Shown here: positions 1 through 9,328 of the stretch, piece by piece
How positions within the stretch are numbered: the stretch's first letter is position 1
Layout: each line of letters starts with the position of its first letter
NCBI RefSeq assembly: GCF_028826105.1
Contig: NZ_JAQGPL010000001.1
Span: 1,390,501 to 1,454,500 of the forward strand
Reading direction: 5' to 3'
DNA length: 64,000 bases
Source: Paenibacillus humicola
Lineage (GTDB): Bacteria > Bacillota > Bacilli > Paenibacillales > Paenibacillaceae
Program-made: the position numbers and the translations under genes
Notes under the pieces: generated by a model
What the model was told of the DNA's origin: nothing
What the model saw: only the letters and a program-made list of their open reading frames with translations
Database searches by the model: none

Positions 1-2
1 AA

Positions 3-101
3 ATCGGCATTTTGTCGGAAACCTATTTTTACCGGTTCTTCAAAAAACATTTGGGGGTGACCCCCCAGGAATACCGGGACGCCGCCAAAAGGTTTAAATA
101 G
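3..101 (+). CDS. C-terminal end of AraC-family (YesN-like) regulator, truncated by window edge
   Basis: Only the last 32 codons are inside the window, ending at a TAG. They read as the end of an AraC-type helix-turn-helix domain: a segment ETYFYRFFKKHLGVTPQEYR matches the second HTH recognition helix and the conserved G-x-T/S-P-x-x-Y-R motif that closes this domain. Because the next genes form a lipoprotein/permease/glycosidase set identical in type to the YesN-headed set at 13-21 kb, I infer this is the response regulator of a YesM/YesN pair whose remaining part lies upstream. The N-terminal receiver domain cannot be seen, so a stand-alone AraC regulator remains possible. Confidence 0.8.
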   Translation: MGILSETYFYRFFKKHLGVTPQEYRDAAKRFK

Positions 102-197
102 GATAGCCGGTGTATAAAACGGACAGTAGAGCCCGCTGCGCCGGCAGTGATACATTGGTTGTGAGAGGCCGATCTTAATTTCAATCAAGGGGGAACT

Positions 198-1898
198 ATG
201 TTGAAACCGAACAGAAAAATTGCCTGTCTCGCTTTTATTGCCGCCTGCACGCTTGCCCTGTCGGCATGTTCGTCGGACAAGCAGAACGGGACGTCCGCAT
301 CGACCGGAGATTCCGGCAGTAATGCGTCGTCATCCGCGCAGACGGACGGAAGCTCGGGCAAATACAACCCGCCGATTACCATTCACGCCGCACGGAATGT
401 CCAGGCGGACTGGATTTACGATAAAGGCGAGGATATTAACAATAACGTCTGGACGAAAGAATTCGAGGATAACCTCGGCATCAAAATGACGTATGACTGG
501 ACCGCTCCGTCAACCGACGATTATACCAATAAAATGAATGTCGTCATCGCTTCGGGCGACACCCTGCCGGATATGTTCGAAGTGAACGCCGCACAGCTGC
601 AGCAGCTGGCCGATGCGGACCAATTGGAAGACTTGACCGATGTGTTCAACAAGGAAGCCACGCCGTTAACAAAGAAGCTGATGAACGGAGACGGCGGAAT
701 TGCGATGAGCGCGGCCACCTTCGACGGGAAGCTGCTGGCCATTCCGCACATCAACGGCACGATTACGAACAACGATGTCCTGTGGATCCGGTCCGATTGG
801 ATGAAAAAGCTGGGCTTGTCCGCGCCCAAATCGATCGACGACCTGGTCAAAATCGCGGATGCGTTCGTAAACAAGGACCCGGATGGAGACGGCAAAAAGG
901 ATACGTTCGGACTCGGTCTGCTGGGAAGTCCGCAGCTTGGGATGACGGGCGGCAGCTCCGGAGACCTCGGCGGCTGGTTCGCGGCCTTCAATGCCTATCC
1001 GGATATCTGGATTAAAGATTCGACCGGCAAAATCGTCTACGGCAGCATCCAGCCGGAGGTCAAGACGGGGCTTGCGAAGCTGCAGGAGATGTACAAGAAC
1101 GGTCTCATCGATAAGGAATGGTCCGTTAAAGACGCCGGGAAATTCGGCGAAGACATCATCAACAACAAGCTGGGTATGTTCTACGGCGCAAACTGGAATT
1201 CGTATTCGCCCATGAATATTTCGAAAAATCAGCAGCTCGACAATATGAAGCCGTATTCGATCGTCTCGGTCGACGGCAAGCAGCCGGTGGTGCAAGCGGT
1301 CAATCCTTCCGTTGACCAGTACGTCGTCGTGAAGAAAGGCTACGCGCATCCCGAAGCGATCATCCGTCTGCTCAACGATTTTCAGGAGAAAATGTGGGGA
1401 GCGACCGGAGATTACGAGAAATTCGGCGCGAAGCCCGGCTCGTCGCCGGAAATCGACTATTTCAAATATCCGCTTGTCCAGTCGTGGCCGGTTACGAAGG
1501 ATATCCCGGACAACCTGGATGCGGTTCATGCGGCGCTCGATTCCGGAGATGTCTCCAAGCTGAATTCCGAGCAAGCGGCGATCGTCAAGAACATCAAAGC
1601 CTATGAGGCGGGAGACATCGTCAAAGGCTGGGGCCAAAAGCGGCAGTACGACGCGTTTGACATTATTAAGAAGGACGACCTGAACAACCAGCTCAATTCC
1701 GAGTTTTACGGGGCGCCGACACCGACGATGGTGACGAAGAAGGCGTCGCTCGATACGCTGGAGCAGCAGGAATTTACGAAAATCATCATGGGCGCGGCCC
1801 CGATCGACGAGTTCGACAAGTTCGTTGCCGATTGGAAGAAGCTTGGCGGGGACCAAATTACCCAGGAAGTGAACGATTGGAAAGCCCAACATAAATAA
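198..1898 (+). CDS. LplA-type extracellular sugar-binding lipoprotein of ABC importer
   Basis: A 566-residue lipoprotein. The N-terminus has a positively charged start, a hydrophobic stretch and a lipobox LSAC with the lipidated cysteine at residue 24, followed by a Ser/Gly/Thr-rich linker. The body resembles the long solute-binding proteins (LplA/YtcQ class, about 500-570 residues) that deliver oligosaccharides to LplB/LplC permeases; a segment DPDGDGKKDTFGL is the calcium-loop-like motif common in that class. A ribosome site AAGGGGG precedes the ATG. It is followed by a strong hairpin with a T-run (1905-1940) and then by two permease genes and a GH3 enzyme, so the ligand is probably an oligosaccharide handled by that enzyme. 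The exact sugar cannot be read from sequence. Confidence 0.9.
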   Translation: MLKPNRKIACLAFIAACTLALSACSSDKQNGTSASTGDSGSNASSSAQTDGSSGKYNPPITIHAARNVQADWIYDKGEDINNNVWTKEFEDNLGIKMTYDWTAPSTDDYTNKMNVVIASGDTLPDMFEVNAAQLQQLADADQLEDLTDVFNKEATPLTKKLMNGDGGIAMSAATFDGKLLAIPHINGTITNNDVLWIRSDWMKKLGLSAPKSIDDLVKIADAFVNKDPDGDGKKDTFGLGLLGSPQLGMTGGSSGDLGGWFAAFNAYPDIWIKDSTGKIVYGSIQPEVKTGLAKLQEMYKNGLIDKEWSVKDAGKFGEDIINNKLGMFYGANWNSYSPMNISKNQQLDNMKPYSIVSVDGKQPVVQAVNPSVDQYVVVKKGYAHPEAIIRLLNDFQEKMWGATGDYEKFGAKPGSSPEIDYFKYPLVQSWPVTKDIPDNLDAVHAALDSGDVSKLNSEQAAIVKNIKAYEAGDIVKGWGQKRQYDAFDIIKKDDLNNQLNSEFYGAPTPTMVTKKASLDTLEQQEFTKIIMGAAPIDEFDKFVADWKKLGGDQITQEVNDWKAQHK

Positions 1899-1904
1899 TG
1901 GATG

Positions 1905-1940
1905 AAACGGGAGGGGCGGCGTGCCGCTTCTCCCGTTTTT
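1905..1940 (+). terminator. Intercistronic terminator-like hairpin after binding-protein gene
   Basis: AAACGGGAG (1905-1913) pairs with CTCCCGTTT (1930-1938), an inner GCGGC/GCCGC pair extends the stem, and five T residues follow. It lies seven bases after the binding-protein stop and just before the first permease gene, so it probably causes partial termination and 3' protection of the binding-protein message rather than ending the operon. Confidence 0.8.
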
Positions 1941-1977
1941 ACGCTTATTTCATATTATCGGACAGGAGGGTTTCTTG

Positions 1978-2880
1978 ATGCGTCTGATGAAAAGCCTGAA
2001 GCGGGATTATTTGCTGCATGTGATGCTCCTGCCCGCTCTGGTTCTGGTTCTCGTCTACAGCTACTATCCGATGTTCGGAATCATTATCGCGTTCGAGAAG
2101 TTTTCGGCGTTCAAAGGCTTCTTCCACTCGCCATGGGTCGGCTTCGACAACTTCAAGTATGTGTTTCAAATGCCGGAGTTTCCGCTTGTCATGCGAAACA
2201 CGCTCATTATCGCGATTTTCAAAATCATCGGCAACCTGGCGGTGCCGATTATCGTGGCGCTGATGCTGAACGAAGTCAGCAAATCGTTCATTAAGCGGGG
2301 CGTACAGACGCTTGTGTACCTGCCTCATTTTCTGTCGTGGGTCATTTTGGCGGGCATTTTAAAAGACATTCTTTCGCCCTCCGACGGGATCGTCAATCAT
2401 GTGCTCGGCTATCTCGGCGTGCAGCCCATTTTTTTTCTGGGAGATAATCATTGGTTCCGCTTCACGCTTATCGTCAGCGATGTATGGAAGGAATTCGGAT
2501 TTAATACGATCGTTTATTTGGCGGCGCTCACGTCGATCAGCCCTTCCTTGTACGAAGCGGCCATCGTCGACGGCGCTTCGCGCTGGAAGCAAACGCTGCA
2601 CATTACGCTTCCCGGCATCGTGCCGATCATGATTTTGCTGGGCACGCTCAGTCTCGGCAACGTCTTGAACGCGGGCTTCGATCAGGTGTTTAACCTGTAC
2701 AATCCGATCACCTACGATAGCGGCGATATTTTGGATACGCTCGTTTACCGCATCGGAATTGTCAGCGCGCAGTACAGCGTATCGACAGCGATCGGTCTCT
2801 TCAAATCGGCCGTTTCGTTCCTGTTGATCTCCGTATCGTACTGGCTGGCCTACCGACTGGCCAATTACCGCATTTTCTAA
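1978..2880 (+). CDS. LplB-type sugar ABC transporter permease
   Basis: A 300-residue integral membrane protein of the carbohydrate importer permease family (binding-protein-dependent transport inner membrane component). It begins MRLMKSLKRDYLLHVMLLPALV with a first membrane helix, and carries the cytoplasmic EAA loop as YEAAIVDGASRWKQTLHITLPG, which docks on the ATPase. I chose the ATG at 1978 because GGACAGGAGGG sits directly upstream; an earlier in-frame ATG at 1921 lies inside the preceding hairpin and has no ribosome site. It pairs with the permease that begins 14 bases after its stop to make the heterodimeric channel. No ATPase gene is in the operon. Confidence 0.92.
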   Translation: MRLMKSLKRDYLLHVMLLPALVLVLVYSYYPMFGIIIAFEKFSAFKGFFHSPWVGFDNFKYVFQMPEFPLVMRNTLIIAIFKIIGNLAVPIIVALMLNEVSKSFIKRGVQTLVYLPHFLSWVILAGILKDILSPSDGIVNHVLGYLGVQPIFFLGDNHWFRFTLIVSDVWKEFGFNTIVYLAALTSISPSLYEAAIVDGASRWKQTLHITLPGIVPIMILLGTLSLGNVLNAGFDQVFNLYNPITYDSGDILDTLVYRIGIVSAQYSVSTAIGLFKSAVSFLLISVSYWLAYRLANYRIF

Positions 2881-2894
2881 GGGGGTGAACGAGA

Positions 2895-3779
2895 ATGTAT
2901 AAACTTTCATGGTCGCGCAAAACGTTTTTGATCTTTAACTACACCTTTCTGATCGCCATGTCTGTCTTGTGCATCCTGCCGCTGCTCAATGTGCTCGCCG
3001 TTTCCTTCAGCTCGGCGGGCGCCGCACTGTCGGGAAGCGTCAAGTTCATACCGATCGATTTTAATTTGAAATCGTACGAGATCGTCATTCAGCAGGGCAA
3101 GTTTTTCACCGCGTTCGGCGTTTCGGTCGAGCGGCTGATTCTGGGCACGCTGGTGAATATGATCATCTGCGTCCTGACCGCATATCCGCTTTCGAAGGAA
3201 AACCACCGGTTCCCGCTGCGGACGGCATATGCCTGGCTGTTTGTGTTTACGATCCTGTTTAGCGGCGGGCTTATCCCGACCTATCTCGTTGTCAAGCAGA
3301 CCCATCTTCTGGGTACGATCTGGTCGCTCGTTTTGCCCGGCGCCGTCAATGTATTCAATGTTATCCTCATGCTTAATTTTTTCAGGGGTCTGCCCAAGGA
3401 GCTGGAAGAGTCCGCGCTGATGGACGGCGCAAATCATCTGGTGACGCTCGTTAAAATCTATTTGCCCATCTCGTTGCCCTCGCTGGCGACCGTAACGCTG
3501 TTTACGATGGTCGGCCACTGGAATTCCTGGTTCGACGGGCTGCTTTATATGCGGAATCCCAACGATTATCCGCTGGCGACCTATTTGCAGGCGATTACGA
3601 TCGATGCGGCAACCTTAAAGAACCTGACGATGAACGACCCCGAAACGGCGCGCTTCGTCTCGGACCGGACCGGCCGTGCGGCGCAAATTTTTATGACGGC
3701 GCTGCCGATTCTGCTCGTTTACCCGTTCCTGCAAAAGTATTTCGTCAAAGGACTGGTATTGGGAAGCGTGAAGGAATAA
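2895..3779 (+). CDS. LplC/YtcP-type sugar ABC transporter permease
   Basis: A 294-residue membrane protein, second permease of the importer. Six hydrophobic segments are evident and the EAA loop reads LEESALMDGANHLVTLVKIY. The C-terminus ends PFLQKYFVKGLVLGSVKE, the typical closing sequence of this family. GGGGGTGA precedes the ATG. It is co-directional with the LplB-type gene and the GH3 gene, whose ATG lies one base beyond this stop codon, which implies translational coupling. Confidence 0.92.
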   Translation: MYKLSWSRKTFLIFNYTFLIAMSVLCILPLLNVLAVSFSSAGAALSGSVKFIPIDFNLKSYEIVIQQGKFFTAFGVSVERLILGTLVNMIICVLTAYPLSKENHRFPLRTAYAWLFVFTILFSGGLIPTYLVVKQTHLLGTIWSLVLPGAVNVFNVILMLNFFRGLPKELEESALMDGANHLVTLVKIYLPISLPSLATVTLFTMVGHWNSWFDGLLYMRNPNDYPLATYLQAITIDAATLKNLTMNDPETARFVSDRTGRAAQIFMTALPILLVYPFLQKYFVKGLVLGSVKE

Positions 3780-3780
3780 G

Positions 3781-6117
3781 ATGGGTCCGAAGGGGAGTGA
3801 AACCTTGGAAGCTTATTGGAATTCTAATTTGACGGCCGAGGAACGAACCGAGGATCTGCTTGGCCGGATGACGCTGAAGGAGAAGGTAGGACAAGTCAAC
3901 CAGCGCATGTACGGCTGGCACGCATACCGGCGGACGCCGGACGGGATCGAGCTGACGGAGGCGTTCAAGCGCGAGGTCGCCTTCGGTGACGGGATGGGCG
4001 CGCTTTACGGCCTGTTCCGGGCCGATCCCTGGTCGGCGGTGACGTACGGCAACGGCATCCCTGCGGCGGACAGCGCGAAAGCGGCCAATAGGATTCAGCG
4101 GTACGTGCGCGAGCATACGCGTCTCGGCATTCCGGTTCTGCTTTCGGAGGAATGCCCGCACGGCCATCAGGCGCTGGACGGGACGTTAATTCCGACGAAC
4201 ATCGGCATCGGCTCGACCTGGAATCCGGAGCTGATGGAGCGGGTATACAGCTTCGTTGCCGCCGAGATTCGGGCGCGCGGGGCGCATATCGGGCTGATTT
4301 CGACCCTTGACGTGCTGCGCGACCCCAGATGGGGAAGGTCGGAGGAGTGCTACAGCGAGGACCCGTATCTCGCCGCCAGGCTGACCGAAGCCGCCGTGCG
4401 CGGTTTGCAGGGGCATACGCCGGAAGAGCTGCGGCGTCCGGACAAAATCGCGGCGCTGCTCAAGCATTTCTGCGCGCAGGGAGCTGCGGAGGGCGGGCGC
4501 AATGCGGCCCCGGCCGCGATCGGGGAACGGGCGCTGCGCGAAATCCATCTGCCGGGCATGCTGGCCGGCGTTCGTGCGGGCGCTCGGGGCTGCATGGCGG
4601 CGTATAACGAGATCGACGGTATTCCGTGCCATGCGAACAAGCGGCTGTTAACCGGCATTCTGCGGGAGGAATGGGGGTTCGACGGCGTAGTGATGGCGGA
4701 CGGGCAGGCGGTCGACCGCCTGGTACAGATGACGGGCGACCATGAATCTGCGGCCGCTTTGGCCCTGTCGGCAGGCATCGATCTGAGCCTGTGGGACAAA
4801 GCTTTTACGACGCTGGAAGCGGCGGTAAAAGCCGGCAAGGCGGACGAAGCGCAGCTCGACCGTGCCGTCCGCCGCATCCTGCGCCTGAAGTTCGAGCTCG
4901 GGCTGTTCGACAAGCCGTACACGGACGAATCCGCAGCTCCGCATGCGGTGGGGAGCGAAGCGTTCCGCCTTCATAATTTGCAGGCGGCGCGGGAGTCCGT
5001 CGTCCTGCTCAAAAACGAAGACCGCCAGCTTCCGCTGGGCCCGCGCTATCGCAAAATCGCGGTCATCGGCCCCAATGCGGACAGTATCTATAACCAGCTC
5101 GGCGATTATACGTCGACGCAGCCGCCCGGCAAAGGCGTCACCGTACTGGAAGGCGTGCGCAGAGCGGCCCCTCCGGGCACGGAGGTCGTGTATGCCGCAG
5201 GAAGCGGCATCCGGAGCGGAACGCCGGAGATGATTCAGGAAGCGCTGTCCGTGGCGGCGGACGCGGACGTCATTGTCCTCGTCCTGGGAGGCAGCAGCGC
5301 TCGCAACTTCGATATCCGCTTCGATACGAACGGCGCGGCCATCATCGGCGAAGGCTCGCCGGGCGAGATGGATTGCGGCGAAGGCGTCGATTTGGCGGAC
5401 CTTAGGATCGGCGAGCCCCAGCGGCTGCTTGCGCAGGCGATATCTGCGGCGGGCATTCCGGTCGTAGGCGTGGCGATTCAAGGGCGGCCGCATGCGTTGA
5501 CGGATATCGAGCCGCTTTGCGGCGCGCTGCTGTGCGCCTGGTATCCCGGACAGGAAGGCGGTCTCGCGATCGGAGACGTGCTGTTCGGGAAAACCAACCC
5601 GAGCGGCAAGCTGCCGGTTTCGCTGCCCAGATCGTCCGGACAGCTGCCGGTCTATTACAATTCCAAGGATGCCGGCAGACCGGGCTATATCGACCAGACG
5701 AGAGAGCCGCTGTATCCGTTCGGTCACGGGCTCAGCTATACGTCGTTCGAATTTGACGGACTGAGGCTGGAACCCGCTGCCATTTCCTTGCAAGAGCTCG
5801 AAAGCGGACGGCGCGTCGCGGTATCGGTGAACGTGCGCAACACCGGCGATACGGCGGGGGCGGAGGTCGTGCAGCTCTACATCAAGGATTTGGAGGCAAG
5901 CGTAACCCGACCCGCCGCCGAGCTGAAAGGCTTTCGCAAGACGATGCTGGAGCCCGGCGAGACGAAGACGATTGTCCTCGAGCTCGGCTGGGAACAACTG
6001 GCCTTGTGGAACCGGGACATGGTTTTTACCCCGGAGCCCGGACGCGTGCAGCTCACGGTAGGCGGCAGTCTGGCCGGAGCCTGCACTGCAGAGCTGATCT
6101 TGACGGGGAATCAATAA
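3781..6117 (+). CDS. Glycoside hydrolase family 3 beta-glycosidase
   Basis: A 778-residue GH3 enzyme with no signal peptide, hence cytoplasmic, acting on imported oligosaccharides. Domain order: TIM-barrel GH3 N-terminal domain (about 20-370) with KHF at 228-230 and the predicted nucleophile Asp307 in GVVMADG; GH3 C-terminal alpha/beta sandwich (about 400-640); fibronectin-III-like domain (about 680-770) with the GETKTIVLEL motif. Family members are beta-glucosidases, beta-xylosidases or arabinofuranosidases; I cannot choose among them. The ATG at 3781 has AAGGA upstream, but an in-frame TTG at 3805 preceded by AAGGGGAG is an equally good start and would remove eight residues. It is the last gene of the operon, which ends at the hairpin 6197-6234. 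Confidence 0.93.
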   Translation: MGPKGSETLEAYWNSNLTAEERTEDLLGRMTLKEKVGQVNQRMYGWHAYRRTPDGIELTEAFKREVAFGDGMGALYGLFRADPWSAVTYGNGIPAADSAKAANRIQRYVREHTRLGIPVLLSEECPHGHQALDGTLIPTNIGIGSTWNPELMERVYSFVAAEIRARGAHIGLISTLDVLRDPRWGRSEECYSEDPYLAARLTEAAVRGLQGHTPEELRRPDKIAALLKHFCAQGAAEGGRNAAPAAIGERALREIHLPGMLAGVRAGARGCMAAYNEIDGIPCHANKRLLTGILREEWGFDGVVMADGQAVDRLVQMTGDHESAAALALSAGIDLSLWDKAFTTLEAAVKAGKADEAQLDRAVRRILRLKFELGLFDKPYTDESAAPHAVGSEAFRLHNLQAARESVVLLKNEDRQLPLGPRYRKIAVIGPNADSIYNQLGDYTSTQPPGKGVTVLEGVRRAAPPGTEVVYAAGSGIRSGTPEMIQEALSVAADADVIVLVLGGSSARNFDIRFDTNGAAIIGEGSPGEMDCGEGVDLADLRIGEPQRLLAQAISAAGIPVVGVAIQGRPHALTDIEPLCGALLCAWYPGQEGGLAIGDVLFGKTNPSGKLPVSLPRSSGQLPVYYNSKDAGRPGYIDQTREPLYPFGHGLSYTSFEFDGLRLEPAAISLQELESGRRVAVSVNVRNTGDTAGAEVVQLYIKDLEASVTRPAAELKGFRKTMLEPGETKTIVLELGWEQLALWNRDMVFTPEPGRVQLTVGGSLAGACTAELILTGNQ

Positions 6118-6196
6118 CCAACCGTCCGTGTTTTCCATAATCGCGGCTTGAACCGTAATCGACTGCCGCAGCGAGCCGAATAACCGTTACGATAGG

Positions 6197-6234
6197 CTTC
6201 TGTCCTTCGCTTTATGAAGGACAGAGGTCTTTTT
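6197..6234 (+). terminator. Rho-independent terminator after GH3 gene
   Basis: TCTGTCCTTC (6199-6208) pairs with GAAGGACAGA (6216-6225) over a seven-base loop, followed by GGTCTTTTT. It closes the operon running from about 198. The gene on the other strand ends at 6293, so it may serve that gene less well because the reverse side lacks a T-run. Confidence 0.85.
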
Positions 6235-6292
6235 CGCATACCATTAACAAAATCGCTTCCGGTCGTCCGCAAATCGAACCGGCCTCCGGCAT

Positions 6293-7315
6293 TCACCGTT
6301 TGGACGAATCGGCCGCCGCCGCCTGTGAAGATGCGCCGGGCGCGGCAGTCTTCGGTTTGCCCGTCAAGTCGCCCGGCTCGACGAAATCCGTCATGACGCC
6401 CTTCACGCCGGCCTTTCTGTACGCTTGTATGGTATTCACATCGTTAAGCGTATTGATATACGAATCGATCCCCTTCGCTTTAAGCGCTCCGACCAGCTCC
6501 GGCGAATAATGCTCCTCATCCATGACGACGACGCGGATCCCCTTCCCGCTTGCAAAATCGACGACCTGCCGAGTGGAATCCTCGTTCATGTAGAGCGTAT
6601 AGATGTACTGCCGGAACGGAAAAACGCCGTTGACCGCTTCGTAATTGTCGGGCTTGTAGAGCTGCGGGATGAGCTGGCGGAGCACCTGCGGGTTCACCTC
6701 GCGCGCCTCTTCGACGATTTCGCGGAAGATGTCCGCGGCCTTGACGGGATCGGGCTCCTTCGTATCGGTCACGACCAGCGCATCCGGATGATCGGACAGG
6801 AATGCCGCCAAATCCTTGAACGTCATCGGGGTGTATTTCCCCCATATTTTCAGCGCTTTAAACTGGGCTGGCGTCAGCGGTTCGTGCCCGCCGTTCGGCG
6901 GCCGCTGTCCCAGCACCTTGTACGTGCCGCCGCCCCAGTCGTGCCGCAGCACCAGCTGTCCGTCGGAGGCGGGGATAATATCCGTTTCAAAAACGCGGTG
7001 CCCGCTGTTGTACGCATGCTCCAGCCCTTCCAGGCTGTTCGTGCCGTTATGGCCGCCGATTCCGCCCAGCGCATGGGCGATCAGCGGATACCGGCGCACC
7101 CAGTCGTAGGGTGCGCTCTCGATCGCCGGCGGCAGCTCGGCGGCGACCCGCTCGCCGGGCGTCGCCAAGCTATGGCCGGATAGAGAAGGAGACCGGACCA
7201 GCACGAGCGGAGACGCAAGCAGCGTCAGGAACAGAAGACCGAGCGGGATGACCGGCCGGTTCGGAACCATTTTGGGCGTCTGAAATGTCGGTAGTCGTTT
7301 TTTCATATTTACCAT
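6293..7315 (-). CDS. Glycerophosphodiester phosphodiesterase-like (GDPD/PI-PLC fold) exported protein
   Basis: About 340 residues. After an N-terminal hydrophobic segment (PLGLLFLTLLASPLVLV), consistent with a membrane anchor or signal, the protein shows HALGG and GHNGTNSLEG, then FETDIIPASDGQLVLRHDW. These match the metal- and phosphate-binding elements of GDPD enzymes (HRG, E-N-T, E-x-D, H-D). A late VMDEEHYSPELV and VMTDFVEPG resemble the last barrel strands. The family cleaves glycerophosphodiesters from phospholipid or teichoic acid turnover. The start is uncertain: ATG at 7315 or 7306 puts the hydrophobic segment near the N-terminus, but neither has a good ribosome site; the open frame extends to 7468. 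It is monocistronic. Confidence 0.75.
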   Translation of the reverse strand: MVNMKKRLPTFQTPKMVPNRPVIPLGLLFLTLLASPLVLVRSPSLSGHSLATPGERVAAELPPAIESAPYDWVRRYPLIAHALGGIGGHNGTNSLEGLEHAYNSGHRVFETDIIPASDGQLVLRHDWGGGTYKVLGQRPPNGGHEPLTPAQFKALKIWGKYTPMTFKDLAAFLSDHPDALVVTDTKEPDPVKAADIFREIVEEAREVNPQVLRQLIPQLYKPDNYEAVNGVFPFRQYIYTLYMNEDSTRQVVDFASGKGIRVVVMDEEHYSPELVGALKAKGIDSYINTLNDVNTIQAYRKAGVKGVMTDFVEPGDLTGKPKTAAPGASSQAAAADSSKR

Positions 7316-7540
7316 TGGACAGATACCGGGAGACTGAAACCGTATCATGGCTTTTCGTGTGCCGGATTGTTTGGTATATTTATCCAGCTTGGAAAGCGAT
7401 CGTTTATTCCAGTCCCTATAAGCAAAGGAGCTGAAGCCGGACATGTCGAATTGGAAGGGAAGAAACATCGATAAGGGCTGCTAAAGATCGGAGACGTGCC
7501 GGTGACGGATCCCGGATTTCCGCTCCCGTAAGCAGCAAAC

Positions 7541-7556
7541 AAGGAGGCTGAATACG
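7541..7556 (+). promoter_or_regulatory. Strong ribosome site followed by ACG in the start position
   Basis: AAGGAGG (7541-7547) is followed after six bases by ACG (7554-7556), in frame with the sugar isomerase. A single T-to-C change would explain an ATG becoming ACG. No ATG, GTG or TTG lies between this site and Met at 7596, which would cut off the first barrel strand. Confidence 0.55.
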
Positions 7557-8372
7557 ATCACGATTTCGTTCGGGTTTCAAACGTATACGTGGCAGATGTC
7601 CTACGACAAGTACCGGGACCGGCTGGACCATATCCTAAGTGTGGCGCGCAGCGCCGGAGGAGCCGGTATCGAACCGGAAGTGTGCATGCTCGGCAGCCGC
7701 AGCCGCGATCCGGAGGCACTGCGTGACGCGCTGGACCGCGAAGGCCTGAAGCTGGGTGCGCTCTGCCTGTCGCTCGGCTGGCGGCTGGGAAAGGAGACGG
7801 ACGAGGAACATGCCGAGGCGGACCGCGTCATCAACTATTTGCGGCAATTCCCCGGCACGGTGCTGACGCTCGTGCAGCATGCGGGCCCGGACCGAAGCGG
7901 ACTGGCCGAGCGGCAGGCGAACGCGCTCGCGAATTTTAACGCCGTCGGACGCCGAGCGTTCGAACAGGGGATCGTCTGCGCGGTTCATCCAAATTCGCCG
8001 GCCGGCTCGATTTTCCGGACCCGGGACGATTACGGCGTCCTGCTGGAAGGACTCGATCCCCGTTACTGCGGCTACGCGCCGGATACGGGGCATATTGCCA
8101 AAGGCGGAATGGACGCTGGGGAAATCATCCGCGCCTATCGTCCTCTCATCCGGCATGTCCATTACAAAGATATGGACAAAGACGGGAGTTGGACGGCGCT
8201 CGGACAGGGATGCATCGACCATAAAGCCATTACGCGCTATTTACGCGATACGGACTACGACGGGTGGATTATGGTCGAAGAGGAATCCGCCGCCGCCGAA
8301 GCGGACCCGGACCGGGTTACAGCCGCCAACGGGGAATACGTGACCCGTGCGCTAAAGCCGATTATCGCCTAG
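7554..8372 (+). CDS. Sugar phosphate isomerase/epimerase (AP-endonuclease-2-like TIM barrel)
   Basis: A metal-dependent TIM-barrel protein of the xylose-isomerase-like family. The first barrel strand reads ISFGFQTYTWQM; later segments include VCAVHPNSPAG, CGYAPDTGHIAKGGMD and IRHVHYKDMD, which supply the metal-binding His, Asp and Glu residues. The first canonical start, ATG at 7596, would delete the first strand; the frame remains coding back to an ACG at 7554 placed six bases after AAGGAGG, so I place the start there (272 residues, normal for the family). ACG is a very poor initiator, so expression may be low. Substrate unknown; no transporter or kinase adjoins it. Its stop shares the CTAG at 8369-8372 with the convergent AraC gene. 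Confidence 0.8.
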   Translation, partial: TITISFGFQTYTWQMSYDKYRDRLDHILSVARSAGGAGIEPEVCMLGSRSRDPEALRDALDREGLKLGALCLSLGWRLGKETDEEHAEADRVINYLRQFPGTVLTLVQHAGPDRSGLAERQANALANFNAVGRRAFEQGIVCAVHPNSPAGSIFRTRDDYGVLLEGLDPRYCGYAPDTGHIAKGGMDAGEIIRAYRPLIRHVHYKDMDKDGSWTALGQGCIDHKAITRYLRDTDYDGWIMVEEESAAAEADPDRVTAANGEYVTRALKPIIA

Positions 8373-9328
8373 CCGTTCTCGTCTTCGTCTGCCGCCGATT
8401 TTTCCCGCACCGCTTTCATATCTTGCAGCGGCGCGAGGCCAAACAGTCTCCGGTATTCCCGGCTGAATTGCGAAGGGCTGTCATAGCCGACCTCCATGGC
8501 GGCAGACGAAACATTAACGGAACCGCTCAGCATAAGGCGTCTTGCTTCCTGCAGGCGAAGCCGTTTCTGATACTGCAGCGGCCCCATTGACGTAATCGCT
8601 TTGAACTTGCGATGCAGCGCCGAGACGCTCATATTGTTCGTTTTTGCCAGCTCCTCGACCGTAAAAGAGCGGTAATAATTTTCTTTGATCCATGCAATAA
8701 TACTGCCAATATGATCTATTTTTTGGTAGATGAGCGCCTGCTGAACAAAATGGTGCCCGCATTCGCCAGACAATAAATAATAAATGATTTCGCGCTTGAT
8801 AAGTTCGGAAAGATAGCCTGCCGTTTTGGGTTTGCCGGTCAGCTTCAGCAGCCGGGTCAGCATATCCAAAAGGTCGGCATCGGCACTCCCGATAAAGGCG
8901 CCGTCGTTCGCTTTCGGTTTCACGTCGATTTCCGTTTCCAGCAGCACCGAGACGATTTCCTTTGCCGTAAAATGGATACGCAATCCGATGTAAGGCAGCT
9001 TCTTCGTAACATCAACGATTTGTGCGGATACAGGTATATCGACCAAGGATGCGATGTAGCTGCCCGCTTGATAATGAACGGTATTTTGGCCGATGTGAAG
9101 ATATTTTGTTCCCTGAAGAACCATACATAATGCAGGCGTCAGCACAATCGGGAGGGGACGGGTGCGGTGACTGATCCGGTAAATGGAAAGAAAGGGGATA
9201 ACGGTTTGGCTTCTTCCCTCGGAGCGGCTTATTTTCTCCGTTAACGCAATTATGCTTTGCAGTTCCTTCTGAAGCTTAATTTCCAACGTCTCGTCCATCC
9301 TTCCTCTTAAATTGACCGGCTTCGACAT
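8369..9328 (-). CDS. AraC-family transcriptional regulator with AraC_N domain
   Basis: Up to 319 residues. The N-terminal half (about 30-180) matches the AraC_N effector domain, with LTPALCMVLQGTKYLHIG and GSYIASLVDIPVSAQI. The C-terminal half has two helix-turn-helix motifs, with FTVEELAKTNNMSVSALHRKFKAIT and VNVSSAAMEVGYDSPSQFSREYRRLFG. It is divergent from the FAD oxidoreductase gene with 165 bases between, so it probably controls that gene. ATG 9328 lacks a ribosome site and lies in an inverted repeat arm; ATG 9298 follows AAGAGGAAGG and may be the real start. The arrangement recalls the E. coli RclR/RclA pair, though RclR has a different N-terminal domain. Confidence 0.88.
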   Translation of the reverse strand: MSKPVNLRGRMDETLEIKLQKELQSIIALTEKISRSEGRSQTVIPFLSIYRISHRTRPLPIVLTPALCMVLQGTKYLHIGQNTVHYQAGSYIASLVDIPVSAQIVDVTKKLPYIGLRIHFTAKEIVSVLLETEIDVKPKANDGAFIGSADADLLDMLTRLLKLTGKPKTAGYLSELIKREIIYYLLSGECGHHFVQQALIYQKIDHIGSIIAWIKENYYRSFTVEELAKTNNMSVSALHRKFKAITSMGPLQYQKRLRLQEARRLMLSGSVNVSSAAMEVGYDSPSQFSREYRRLFGLAPLQDMKAVREKSAADEDENG

